Assembly: GCF_000185845.1 (NCBI RefSeq)
Contig: NZ_GL629647.1
Span: 3,132,113 to 3,153,177, forward strand
Source: Segatella salivae DSM 15606
Lineage (GTDB): Bacteria; Bacteroidota; Bacteroidia; Bacteroidales; Bacteroidaceae
Reading direction: 5' to 3'
Length of the DNA stretch: 21,065 nucleotides
The notes beneath the pieces were generated by a model. It was given only the letters and a program-made list of their open reading frames with translations, had not been told where the DNA came from and did no database searches. Shown here one piece after another: positions 6,512 through 14,548 of this stretch. Numbering within the stretch: the first letter of the stretch is position 1; every line of letters starts with the position of its first letter. The position numbers and the translations under genes are program-made.

Positions 6512-6742
6512 TGTAGCCTGAACAGAAGTCTTGTCCTAACACCTGCCATCTGTAGCCGTGGCTTGTCGGACACATTGTTGCCCGAAGTGGTGTATGGTAA
6601 CAAAAACACCTCTGTAATCACGCTGCAAAGTTCAACATATTTGTTTGAATAGCAGTAATTTACGCATACTCCTTATGTACTCTGTATGTACTCTTGGCTA
6701 CATTTTTATTTTGCCTTGAAAATGTGTAGCCTGATTGTAGCC
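6512..6742. repeat. Cluster of TGTAGCC heptamers near int
   Basis: TGTAGCC occurs at 6512-6518, 6551-6557, 6725-6731 and 6736-6742, and inverted (GGCTACA) at 6696-6702. Two copies extend to TGTAGCCTGA (6512-6521 and 6725-6734). In the same stretch TATGTACTCT is repeated in tandem at 6674-6683 and 6685-6694, an 11-bp period. Repeated short sites flanking an integrase start are the usual form of arm-type integrase or excisionase sites, but that role here is inferred. Confidence 0.5.
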
Positions 6743-6812
6743 TTTTTAGAGCATTTTGGGAGTTTCTGCCCCCTCCGTGCATACTCTGAAATTTGGGATG
6801 GGTATAAAAGAA

Positions 6813-6844
6813 AAGTATCATAACTACTTGTAGCTATGATACTT
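6813..6844 (-). terminator. Hairpin with T tract, possible element-end insulator
   Basis: AAGTATCATA (6813-6822) pairs perfectly with TATGATACTT (6835-6844), and CTAC/GTAG adds four inner pairs after one mismatch. On the minus strand the stem is followed by TTCTTTTAT, a terminator-like tail; the plus-strand tail (ACGATTTTCTT) is weaker. No gene on the minus strand needs ending here, so it may insulate the integrase from outside transcription. Confidence 0.45.
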
Positions 6845-7041
6845 ACGATTTTCTTAGATTTCTCTCTGATGTTCATTTCAGAGTACCTAAAGCGGAGAGA
6901 GAGGGAAGTGGACTTCTATACAAAATCATTAAAGATTTATATCAAATCATATCAAAATTATCAGAACGTCAAGTAGTTACTGATATAATTTGAAATGATA
7001 TTTTATTTATTGATAACTTAGGTTCTAATACTTCGTAAAAT

Positions 7042-7161
7042 AAAGTGGGGCAAAAAGTGGGGCAAAAACAAGGGGTTCAAGAAATCGGTTATTTTACTTT
7101 TCAAATTAACTCTGTAGTGAATTTATTTTACATCAGTAAAAAGTGGGGTAAAAAGTGGGGC
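7042..7161 (+). repeat. Two pairs of AAAGTGGGGC direct repeats
   Basis: Copies lie at 7042-7051, 7054-7063, 7140-7149 (last base T) and 7152-7161. Within each pair the start-to-start spacing is 12 bp, and the two pairs are 98 bp apart. All have the same orientation. The layout suggests a protein-binding array, for instance arm-type sites of this or another integrase, or a duplication left by repeated integration. Confidence 0.6.
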
Positions 7162-7250
7162 AAAACTTTATATTTGATTAACTTTGAAATAAAGGTTATC
7201 AAATAAATATAAGAAAAACAAATAAAGTATTATAAACTAAACTTTTTTTC

Positions 7251-7274
7251 GTATCTTTGTACTATAAAAGATAC
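7251..7274 (+). promoter_or_regulatory. hipBA promoter with palindromic operator
   Basis: TATCTTTG at 7252-7259 matches the -7 consensus TAnnTTTG. It is embedded in a perfect inverted repeat, GTATCTTT (7251-7258) and AAAGATAC (7267-7274), separated by 8 bp, ending 3 nt before the hipB ATG at 7278. HipB dimers bind palindromes in their own promoter (TATCC-N8-GGATA in E. coli), so this is a good autorepression operator candidate. No clear -33 box is seen. Confidence 0.6.
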
Positions 7275-7277
7275 ATT

Positions 7278-7595
7278 ATGACGAAATTCACCAAAGCCAA
7301 CTGGATGACTAGGGCACTTCAAGAGAAACTGAATGTAGTGGGAGAACAAATTCGCCTCGCCAGATTACGAAGAGACCTGACCATGGATCAGGTCGCACAA
7401 CGTGCGCAATGTACCAGGCTCACTCTCTCACGTTTGGAGAAAGGTGAACCTACAGTGTCAATTGGCGTGGTAATGAGAGTACTCAATGCCCTGCAACTCG
7501 AAGATGATATTCTTTACTTGGCAAAAGATGATGAATTGGGACACATGGTACAGGACTTAGGCATTAAGAATAAGAAACGAGCTTCAAAAAGATAA
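7278..7595 (+). CDS. hipB: HipB-like antitoxin, XRE-family repressor
   Basis: A 105-aa protein started at the ATG at 7278; a TTG at 7257 lies in the operator and is rejected. Residues about 22-77 form an XRE helix-turn-helix domain (QIRLARLRRDLTMDQVAQRA, then TRLTLSRLEKGEPTV), and the tail is basic (KNKKRASKR). HipB neutralises the HipA kinase and represses the operon together with HipA. It is followed 3 nt later by hipA, the standard arrangement. A perfect palindrome sits over its -7 box. Identification rests on the fold and on pairing with an unmistakable HipA. Confidence 0.88.
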   Translation: MTKFTKANWMTRALQEKLNVVGEQIRLARLRRDLTMDQVAQRAQCTRLTLSRLEKGEPTVSIGVVMRVLNALQLEDDILYLAKDDELGHMVQDLGIKNKKRASKR

Positions 7596-7598
7596 CAT

Positions 7599-8873
7599 AT
7601 GGAAAAATTAGATGTGATAGCCAGTTTCGACTGGATGGATAAGGAAGAGAAGGTAGGTACTCTTGGGCATGAATACCTAAGAGGCTCTGATGTGTTTTCT
7701 TTTGAGTTTGATAAAAACTGGCTCAGAACCTTTCCTAAAATTGACTTTGGGCAAGACCTCCGCCCATATACTGGGGTACAATATAGCCGAGATAACCATA
7801 TCTTCGGTTGTTTTTCTGATGCTCTCCCTGACAGATGGGGGCGACGACTGATTGACTTGCGTACTTCACTTGAGACAGAAGGGAAATCAAGCCATACCTT
7901 ATCTGATTGGGACTATCTTAAAGGTGTGGAAGACGAGCTGCGTATGGGTGGTTTTCGCTTTAAGGATCCAGATAGCGGAGTATTTATCAGCTCTACGCCT
8001 GGTTATAGCGTTCCGCCTGCTATACACATTGCCGAACTTTTACAAGCTGCTAAAGAGATTGAGAAAAGCGAGTATAAGCATTTGGAACCAGAACAGAAGT
8101 GGGTACAGAGGCTTTTCCAGCCTGGTTCTTCGATGGGTGGCGCACGACCAAAGGCTTGTGTGCAAAGTGACGGTCATCTTTATCTTGCCAAATTCCCTTC
8201 TATCAATGACGACATTAACATGTCACGCTGGGAACATTTCGCTCATCTGATGGCTAAGGAATGTGGTATCAATGTTGCCGAAACACAGATAATTAGGGCA
8301 GGGAATGATCAAGATATACTTCTCTCTAAGAGATTTGATAGAACAGAAGACAACAAGAGAATCCACATGGCTTCTTCTCTCACCGTCCTTGGCTTCACTG
8401 ATGGCGACGGACAAAGAACAGGAAAAGGCTATTTGGATATTGTGGATTTTATCATTTCAAGAGGTGGCAACCATATAGAGGCTAATTTAGAAGAACTATA
8501 CAAGCGAGTTGCCTTCAATATCTGTATTGGTAATACAGACGATCACTTTAGAAATCATTCGTTCCTGCTTGGAAGGGAGGGTTGGGAATTATCTCCTGCA
8601 TACGACATGAACCCTACAAATGGTATATTTCAAGCATTGCTTATCGATACCAACACAAACGATAGTTCTCTCAACAGCCTTTACAATGCCCATGAGCTTT
8701 ATATGCTGGATGAAATAACCGCAAGAGGGATTATAATGGATGTAACAAGAAACATGAAGTATTGGGAGAATATGGCAGAAAATATAGGACTTCCCCGACG
8801 AGAAATCAAATACTTCACGGAAAGATTTGAAAAAGGTATGGAATTTCAATATGGATTAGGACTTCATCGATGA
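7599..8873 (+). CDS. hipA: HipA-family serine/threonine kinase toxin
   Basis: A 424-aa protein, near the length of E. coli HipA. The N-terminal domain (about 1-130) carries FSDALPDRWGRRLID; the kinase domain follows. Visible elements: Gly-rich loop GSSMGGARPK (176-185), which in E. coli holds the autophosphorylated Ser; ATP-binding Lys198 in YLAKFPS; catalytic-loop NTDDHFRN (312-319) with Asp314 at the base position and Asn319; and Asp336 in LSPAYDMNP for metal binding. All key residues are intact, so it should be active. E. coli HipA phosphorylates glutamyl-tRNA synthetase GltX and induces persistence; the target here is unknown. It is encoded 3 nt after hipB. Confidence 0.93.
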   Translation: MEKLDVIASFDWMDKEEKVGTLGHEYLRGSDVFSFEFDKNWLRTFPKIDFGQDLRPYTGVQYSRDNHIFGCFSDALPDRWGRRLIDLRTSLETEGKSSHTLSDWDYLKGVEDELRMGGFRFKDPDSGVFISSTPGYSVPPAIHIAELLQAAKEIEKSEYKHLEPEQKWVQRLFQPGSSMGGARPKACVQSDGHLYLAKFPSINDDINMSRWEHFAHLMAKECGINVAETQIIRAGNDQDILLSKRFDRTEDNKRIHMASSLTVLGFTDGDGQRTGKGYLDIVDFIISRGGNHIEANLEELYKRVAFNICIGNTDDHFRNHSFLLGREGWELSPAYDMNPTNGIFQALLIDTNTNDSSLNSLYNAHELYMLDEITARGIIMDVTRNMKYWENMAENIGLPRREIKYFTERFEKGMEFQYGLGLHR

Positions 8874-8997
8874 GGTCAAACCAATAGGTCTGTTACTTCT
8901 TGCAAAGCTTAAAGAAAACAATTACAGTATTGTGGAAAGAAATGAGCTACAGACAGAAGAAGACCTTAATACTGAAGGAGTTAGCTTTAAAAGATAG
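8860..8997 (+). pseudogene. Possible gene remnant after hipA
   Basis: In a frame different from hipA, the 45 codons after a TAG at 8857-8859 read DFIDEVKPIGLLLLAKLKEN and then a charged stretch ending GVSFKR before TAG at 8995-8997. The composition is protein-like, but there is no start codon and no family I know. It could be the tail of a lost gene or chance. Confidence 0.2.
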
Positions 8998-9153
8998 TAG
9001 AAATTACAATCACCATCAAGTCATAAACAATTATAATATGCGTTGATGATGTTATAATAATATGACAGTATAATAGAATAATTATAAAAACATTTTAGCT
9101 AAACAAAATACAGATTATTAACCAGTTGCGTTATCACTAAAAACAAGATAAAT

Positions 9154-9828
9154 ATGTGTGAATTGAAAGATAAAACATATTATAAGTTCCAAAGACTTGA
9201 TAAGTTTGAACGTATCATCGAAATTATTCTCAACAAAAAACTTTACGGTGCTGTATACAAAGAGTTGAATGATCCAATGGAGGGTAAGTTTAATCGTGAA
9301 GGTTTGGTTAAAGACGATTTCAAAGAGATATATGGACAACTTGAAGCTACAAGAATCTGCTCTTTAATGACAAAACAGGAAGGCAAGCAGGATTTTCCTG
9401 ATAATTTCTTAATGTGGTCACACTATGCAGACAGCCATAAAGGATGCTGTTTTGAATTACAAATAACAGGGGATTATAATAAAGACTGGAAATTGACAAA
9501 AATTGATTATCAAAATCAACTTCCTATAGTAAAAGGTAGTGTTGACGAAAAGATCATGCATATACTATCTGTCAAAGACCCTATATGGAAAGATGAACAT
9601 GAGGTTAGGGCAATTAGAATATATAATAAAAGCAATTTTAAAGATCTTTCAGCATTTTATCATATAAAAATTAAAGCTATATACTTTGGTAAACGAGTGA
9701 ATAAGGAGAAGTGTCAATTCTATAAAAAACTCATTTCTAAAATTGATAGTAATATAGAACTTTATAAGATTATTGAGGAGAAAAAGAATACTGGATTCTT
9801 TCCCAAACTGACATACAAAGAATTGTAA
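9154..9828 (+). CDS. DUF2971 family protein
   Basis: A 224-aa soluble protein carrying DUF2971 landmarks: YYKFQRLDKFERI near the N terminus, ELNDPMEG (37-44), RICSL (67-71), the signature MWSHYADSHKGCCFEL (87-102) and WKDEHEVRAI (145-154). The activity of DUF2971 is not established; members are scattered and are often found on mobile elements and near defence genes. The gene is clearly more A/T-rich than its neighbours, with many AAA and ATA codons, suggesting separate acquisition. It stands alone, with 280 bp of A/T-rich non-coding DNA before it and a terminator region after it. Confidence 0.82.
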   Translation: MCELKDKTYYKFQRLDKFERIIEIILNKKLYGAVYKELNDPMEGKFNREGLVKDDFKEIYGQLEATRICSLMTKQEGKQDFPDNFLMWSHYADSHKGCCFELQITGDYNKDWKLTKIDYQNQLPIVKGSVDEKIMHILSVKDPIWKDEHEVRAIRIYNKSNFKDLSAFYHIKIKAIYFGKRVNKEKCQFYKKLISKIDSNIELYKIIEEKKNTGFFPKLTYKEL

Positions 9829-9998
9829 GTAAGGTAAAGGAAAATAGGAAAAGGCAACTATCATAATTCTTACTAACAAAACAATATTTTATTGTAAAAG
9901 CAAAGCCTTAAGATTTTGCTGTCCACATAAATTCAAACTGTCAGAGGTTTATCTGCAATGCGAGTAAATAGAAACTGCGAATATAGATGCCAGAAAAG

Positions 9999-10034
9999 AA
10001 CAAAGGAATCAGTTATTAAACAGATTCCTTTGTT
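9999..10034. terminator. Bidirectional intrinsic terminator
   Basis: AACAAAGGAATC (9999-10010) pairs perfectly with GATTCCTTTGTT (10023-10034) around a 12-nt loop. T-rich tracts follow on both strands (TTCTTAATATT to the right; CTTTTCTGG on the minus strand). It sits between the convergent DUF2971 and GH95 genes and should end both; the GH95 stop is only about 20 bp away. Confidence 0.85.
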
Positions 10035-10054
10035 TTCTTAATATTATAATACGC

Positions 10055-12541
10055 TTAACCATTAACTGGCACAAACTTTCCGTTGATATAGTTTAAAGTA
10101 TAGGTCTTTCGCTTGTTCGTCTTTAATACAAACTTGTCATCTTTGTATCTTAACTCACAGTTGCCTCCATCTTTTGAAAGAACAGTAACGGAAGACAAAC
10201 TACCGTTCTTCCAGCGGATGTCTAACTCAAAGTTACCCTTAGCACAAAGACCCCTCACTTCTCCATCTTTCCAAGCATCTGGCAATGCTGGCAGTAAATG
10301 GATAAAGCCCATGTGACTTTGCATCAGCATTTCGGTTACACCAGCCGTGCCACCAAAGTTACCATCAATCTGGAAAGGAGGATGAGTGTCCCACAGGTTA
10401 TCTAATGTACCATTCTTTAGCAAGTTTCCAAAGAGTTTATATGCACGGTTTCCATCATGCAGGCGTGCCCACTGGTTGAGCTTCCATCCCATACTCCATC
10501 CTGTAGCTCCGTCACCACGATGATTCAGCACCACCTTTGATGCCTCTGCCAATGCTGGCGTTGTGATAGGTGAAACAGTATGTCCAGGATGTAAGCCGAA
10601 CAAGTGGTTCACATGGCGATGCTGATCGTTTGGATCGTCAATATCCTTCGACCATTCCAACAACTGACCATAGCGTCCTACCTTATAGGGTGCGATTTTT
10701 CTCAATACTTCTTCCCATTGCTTACGCTCCTTTTTATCTACATTCAAGACTTTCGAAGCATCTATGGCATTCATCAATATCTCACGGATTACCGCATGTA
10801 CGAAAGTCGTACCTTCATCTATCGGTCCATGCTCAGGAGAGGTTGAAGGTGCTGCTGTATAAGTACCATCTGGCTTCTTCCATAGATAATCAACGGCGAA
10901 GATAGCACTACTCTTGATGAGGTCATATCCCACCTCCTTCAAGAACTTCTTATCTCGTGTATAGTCGTAGTAATCCCACACGTGAGTAGCAAGCCACGGA
11001 CCCGCCATAGGATTGAAATTCCATGACATATCTTCACTTTCCAATGGTGCAGTGAACCCGAAGATGTTTCCAGAGATAGAAGCCGTCCAACCTCTTGCAC
11101 CGAAATAAGCTTTCGCTGTCTTCTCACCCGGCTTAACTAACGTACGGATGAAGTCTATCAGCGGAAGCGTACATTCTGATAAGTTTGTAGAGCCTGCTGG
11201 CCAATAGTTCATCTGTATATTAATATTGTTGTGATAGTCTACTCGCCATGGTCCGTCTACATTATTGTGCCAGATACCTTGCAGGTTAGCTGGTAGGTTG
11301 CCTGGACGTGAACTGGCAATCAGCAGATAGCGGCCAAACTGGTAGTATAGTTCCTCTAAGTAATAATCTTCCTTACCCTTGCGATAGTTTATCAAACGCT
11401 GTGGGGTTGGGATGTCTTGAGTTTTTTGTCCATCATTCAACGTCAAAGAAACGCGGTTGAACAAAGAGGCATAATCCTTGTAATGTACTTGAAGTAAAGC
11501 ATCATAACCTTGTGCCACAGCCTTTTTCATCCATGCAGCAGTTGTCTCTGATGGGTTCACACCTACGTATGCTCGAGGGTTCTTAAAGTCTGGATTGAAG
11601 TTGACTTTATAGTCTGTGTCCGCTGTAATCAAGAAAACAACTTCGTTAGCACCATTGATACTCAACTTCCCATTGTCATTACTGATGGTACCACCTTGGT
11701 TTAGAGCTTGGATGCGGACTACATATTCCATCTGGTTATTGTCAAGATGTGCCTTGAATACCAAACCATTGCTTCCATCTGCTTCCATCTTACCCGTCGA
11801 GACTGGGTTTGATTCGTAGCTGAATACTAAGTTCTGCTTGCCCGGTTGGTCTGCCTTGAAACGTACAACCATGACATTATTCGGGTAGGAGATGAAATAG
11901 TTACGCTCATATCTCACACCATCCTTCTTAAACTGTACTGTTGCCAACGCCGAATCCAAAGAAAGAGCACGCTTATACTCGCTCATACCGATAGAACTCA
12001 ACCCCGTCTCTATATAAAACTCACCCATAGTGGTGAAATTACCAAAGCGGAAAGGGTTTTCTTTCCAAGATTCATAAGGAACAGTACTATTAAAGTTCTT
12101 GCGTGTCAGTAACGCAGCCTTCTTTTCGTCACCCTCGATGAATGCCTGACGGATTTCATTCAGATAATGTGCCGACTGCTTGTTCACATTCCAATATGCA
12201 TCGGCACCAGCTGACGTATTTGGACCGCCTCGCCACAAGGTTTTCTCGTTGAATGTGATGCGCTCAGCTTCTATAGAGCCCATAATATTGGCACCTAAGC
12301 TACCATTTCCAAGCGGGAGAGATTGAGATTCCCAATCAGAATCAGGATTCTGAGCTGTATCTCCTGCTGATTCCGGCTTGTTCTCACCTTTCCACATTTC
12401 GGGTGTATTCCCCCACCAAATCGCTTTGTTTGCTAACGTAATAGGCTTATTAAACCAGATGGTAAGCCCATCCTTTACGTCGGTAGCATTTGCTGGGAGT
12501 GCGGTGCAAATTATGAATGCTAAATGAAATATTCTCTTCAT
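10055..12541 (-). CDS. GH95-family alpha-L-fucosidase (or alpha-L-galactosidase)
   Basis: An 828-aa secreted glycoside hydrolase. The signal peptide is MKRIFHLAFIICTALPANA with cleavage after Ala19. The N-terminal beta domain carries SLPLGNGSLGANIMG (74-88) and FNEKTLWRGGPN. The (alpha/alpha)6 catalytic domain has the residues defined in Bifidobacterium AfcA: Asn439 and Asn441 in NNINIQMNYWPAG, Glu570 in STSPEHGP as general acid, and Asp726 in PPFQIDGNFGG. AfcA-type enzymes invert and release alpha-1,2-linked fucose from H-type glycans; some GH95 members prefer alpha-L-galactose in plant glycans. Cotranscription with GH109, 9 nt upstream, favours a mucin or blood-group substrate. It likely acts in the periplasm after SusCD import. 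Confidence 0.93.
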   Translation of the reverse strand: MKRIFHLAFIICTALPANATDVKDGLTIWFNKPITLANKAIWWGNTPEMWKGENKPESAGDTAQNPDSDWESQSLPLGNGSLGANIMGSIEAERITFNEKTLWRGGPNTSAGADAYWNVNKQSAHYLNEIRQAFIEGDEKKAALLTRKNFNSTVPYESWKENPFRFGNFTTMGEFYIETGLSSIGMSEYKRALSLDSALATVQFKKDGVRYERNYFISYPNNVMVVRFKADQPGKQNLVFSYESNPVSTGKMEADGSNGLVFKAHLDNNQMEYVVRIQALNQGGTISNDNGKLSINGANEVVFLITADTDYKVNFNPDFKNPRAYVGVNPSETTAAWMKKAVAQGYDALLQVHYKDYASLFNRVSLTLNDGQKTQDIPTPQRLINYRKGKEDYYLEELYYQFGRYLLIASSRPGNLPANLQGIWHNNVDGPWRVDYHNNINIQMNYWPAGSTNLSECTLPLIDFIRTLVKPGEKTAKAYFGARGWTASISGNIFGFTAPLESEDMSWNFNPMAGPWLATHVWDYYDYTRDKKFLKEVGYDLIKSSAIFAVDYLWKKPDGTYTAAPSTSPEHGPIDEGTTFVHAVIREILMNAIDASKVLNVDKKERKQWEEVLRKIAPYKVGRYGQLLEWSKDIDDPNDQHRHVNHLFGLHPGHTVSPITTPALAEASKVVLNHRGDGATGWSMGWKLNQWARLHDGNRAYKLFGNLLKNGTLDNLWDTHPPFQIDGNFGGTAGVTEMLMQSHMGFIHLLPALPDAWKDGEVRGLCAKGNFELDIRWKNGSLSSVTVLSKDGGNCELRYKDDKFVLKTNKRKTYTLNYINGKFVPVNG

Positions 12542-12550
12542 TATAATAGA

Positions 12551-14206
12551 TTAGAGCTTCTTTTTCAGAATCTTTTCAATTTGAATATTAAGACCATCAG
12601 CAGCTTTTTTATACTTCTTTTCAGCTGCAAATTTATCCTTACCCTTTGCGCTTTTTGCTGCATCGTAAAGTTCCCACAGCTTCAATTTAGCTGTAGCTTC
12701 TTTCTGTGCATCCGTGTATGCTGCTGAGTAGGTTTCTTGTGCCTTTTCCTGTTCTGGAGTTGCATATGCATGTGTATAACCTTTTACGTCATTCCAGTGA
12801 CCACGTGTAAAGTCTGGGAAGGTGACTGCAGCACAGTTATTGTTCATAGAAAGCGCACCGAGTTCTGCCAATGCACACCATTCTGCCATATCATATACAT
12901 CCATATCAAGTGGCAAACCATGTTGCAAGCAGTAAACCAAGCGAGAATCCATTACATAGTCCATGCCACCATGCCCCAAGTGGCGTCCTTTTTCAGCGTA
13001 CTTTTCCAATATAGGGTGGCGATACTTTTCCATGAGTGCTTTCTTCTGTTCAGCGTTCAAGAATCCATGGGCGTTAATATCGTCCATTTTTGGAGCATCA
13101 GTACCCTCTAACGCTTGACCTCCAATAGCAAATTCTTCTGTTGGGTACTTTGTTGCATACCCCTTTGTACCTGTTAACTTGAATAAGCGGTTATATGGTT
13201 GTGGAGTCATAACATTGTGCTGGATTTCTACAACCTTACCCTTAGCAGTACGCATCAACGTTGTAGTATGATCACCATTTAAGAACATTTTCGGCTCCTT
13301 TCCTGTATGATTTTTTACCCACTCTTTACCAGCAAAACTTTCTGTATCCATAGCAACTAAGGTTGTAAAACGATCACCTCGATGAATGTTCATACACTGA
13401 GCTACAGGTCCAAGACCATGAGTAGCATATATGTCACCACGATTTTCTAGGTTATACTTCATACGCCAGTGAAGATTGTCTTTATCATTGTCATTTGGGT
13501 CCTTCCAGTAGTGAGTCCAGAACTCAGACAACTCATGTATGTAAGCTCCTTCAGCACGGATTATTTCACCAAAAACACCATCTTTAGCCATTAATAATGA
13601 TTTCATCTCGAAATCATCATAACAGCAGTTCTCTAGAATAAAACAATGCTTACGTGTCTTTTCAGACAAGTTTATCAGATCCCAACATTGTTCCAAATTC
13701 ATAGCTGAAGGTACTTCTACAGCAACATGCTTATTGTTTTCCATTGCGCATTTGGCTATAGGAAAATGATGATTCCAGTCTGTAGCAATGTAAATTAGAT
13801 CTACGTCTGAACGTTTGCAAAGTTCTTCATATCCCTTTTCTCCAAAATATATAGTAGCAGGAGCCAAACCTGCCTTACGCAGGTGAGTTTGTTGTGCTTC
13901 AGCTCGTTCTTTCTCATAGTCACAAAGACCTACAATTTCTACACCTGGAATCTGACAGAAACGTATAACAGCTGATGGACCACGCATACCCAATCCGACA
14001 AAAGCCACACGTACTTTTTTAATAGGTTTAGCAGTTAGTCCCAATACTGGTTCCTGCCCTGCAGGACGCTCTGGAGTTTCAACTACTATAGTTCCTTTAT
14101 CCCAATGCCATTTGGTGGAAGGTGACGAGGACTGAGCTTCTGCAGTTTGAATACCCATAACTGAAAATACCATCAAAGCAATGGTAATAATTTTGTTCAT
14201 TTTCAT
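12551..14206 (-). CDS. GH109-family enzyme, probable alpha-N-acetylgalactosaminidase
   Basis: A 551-aa Gfo/Idh/MocA-fold protein with a Sec signal (cleavage after TAEA, residue 24). The Rossmann domain shows VAFVGLGMRG (67-76) and CD at 95-96, an acidic residue that favours NAD(H) over NADP(H), then KHVAVEVPSA (159-168). GH109 landmarks follow: ENCCYDDFE (192-200), YATHGLGP with Tyr260 and His263, GDHTTTLMRT (311-320), PQPYNR and DFTRGHW. GH109 founders (Elizabethkingia NagA) keep a tightly bound NAD+ and cleave alpha-GalNAc from blood-group A by oxidation, elimination and reduction. The last 75 residues or so are a charged helical extension not needed in the founder. A plain oxidoreductase is the alternative. 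Confidence 0.88.
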   Translation of the reverse strand: MKMNKIITIALMVFSVMGIQTAEAQSSSPSTKWHWDKGTIVVETPERPAGQEPVLGLTAKPIKKVRVAFVGLGMRGPSAVIRFCQIPGVEIVGLCDYEKERAEAQQTHLRKAGLAPATIYFGEKGYEELCKRSDVDLIYIATDWNHHFPIAKCAMENNKHVAVEVPSAMNLEQCWDLINLSEKTRKHCFILENCCYDDFEMKSLLMAKDGVFGEIIRAEGAYIHELSEFWTHYWKDPNDNDKDNLHWRMKYNLENRGDIYATHGLGPVAQCMNIHRGDRFTTLVAMDTESFAGKEWVKNHTGKEPKMFLNGDHTTTLMRTAKGKVVEIQHNVMTPQPYNRLFKLTGTKGYATKYPTEEFAIGGQALEGTDAPKMDDINAHGFLNAEQKKALMEKYRHPILEKYAEKGRHLGHGGMDYVMDSRLVYCLQHGLPLDMDVYDMAEWCALAELGALSMNNNCAAVTFPDFTRGHWNDVKGYTHAYATPEQEKAQETYSAAYTDAQKEATAKLKLWELYDAAKSAKGKDKFAAEKKYKKAADGLNIQIEKILKKKL

Positions 14207-14298
14207 GTTGTATGTGAGTTTATTGATTGTTTGATTACAGTTATTTCTGTATGCTGATTTAGGGATAATAACAAAAAAGAATGTTATATTGGTGAGAA

Positions 14299-14306
14299 CA
14301 AAGATA
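14299..14306 (-). promoter_or_regulatory. -7 box upstream of GH109-GH95
   Basis: The minus strand reads TATCTTTG, an exact match to TAnnTTTG and the same octamer as at hipB. It lies 92 nt upstream of the GH109 ATG. The expected -33 position holds TTTAC rather than TTG, so strength is uncertain. Together with the terminator at 14529-14548 it suggests a separate transcription unit for the two enzymes. Confidence 0.5.
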
Positions 14307-14520
14307 CTGAAATATTTTGTATTGTAAATGATCTCACCTTAATTTTTGATTAATTGATGTAAAAATCAACACTTAAACTTTTCTATAAATGCATATCGGC
14401 CTTTTGTAATGTCATAAAAATAGAAGTAAAATCCTAATATATTTATAGGAGGAAAAGGACGATAGATTTTCAACTGAAATATTTTGCCATAATAGTATTT
14501 TTGTTTATTACTTATATTTA

Positions 14521-14548
14521 TCAAGAAAGGAGCGTTTCACAACGCCCC
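14521..14548 (-). terminator. Intrinsic terminator after susCD-lipoprotein
   Basis: On the minus strand GGGGCGTT and AACGCTCC form an 8-bp stem (one G-U pair) capped by GTGA, a GNRA-type tetraloop, followed by TTTCTTGA and an A/T-rich stretch. On the plus strand the G-U becomes an A-C mismatch, so it is directional. It lies about 75 nt past the lipoprotein stop. A smaller stem (TAAG/CTTA) with a T run occurs just before it at about 14574-14590. Confidence 0.75.

Larger units (their letters stand above)
6493..7277. other. Non-coding junction between integrase and hipBA
   Basis: A gene-free stretch of nearly 800 bases between divergent genes. It contains the heptamer cluster, a 10-bp hairpin, two pairs of AAAGTGGGGC repeats and the hipBA promoter, each listed separately. 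Base composition becomes markedly A/T-rich to the right of about 6890. The end of the integrative element most likely falls in this stretch or just beyond hipBA; I cannot identify the crossover sequence because the other element end is not in the window. Confidence 0.5.

Noticed and set aside
6493..6621. Upstream extension of the integrase to 453 aa
   Set aside because: The extra 43 residues have no family features, and the family normally begins with the MKxxFxxxFYLR segment at 6492.
7042..7161. CRISPR-like array
   Set aside because: Only four 10-bp copies with 2-bp and 76-bp gaps; no regular spacers and no cas genes.
7035..7200. Open plus-strand frame through the AAAGTGGGGC repeats as a gene
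   Set aside because: There is no start codon and the residues are only repeat-derived; better read as non-coding repeats.
7251..7260. GTATCTTTGT as a CTnDOT-type target core (GTAnnTTTGC)
   Set aside because: It differs at the last base, coincides with the expected hipB -7 box, and this integrase is not shown to share IntDOT's target.
10113..12112. Plus-strand frames opposite the GH95 gene
   Set aside because: Shadows of a well-supported 828-aa enzyme on the minus strand.
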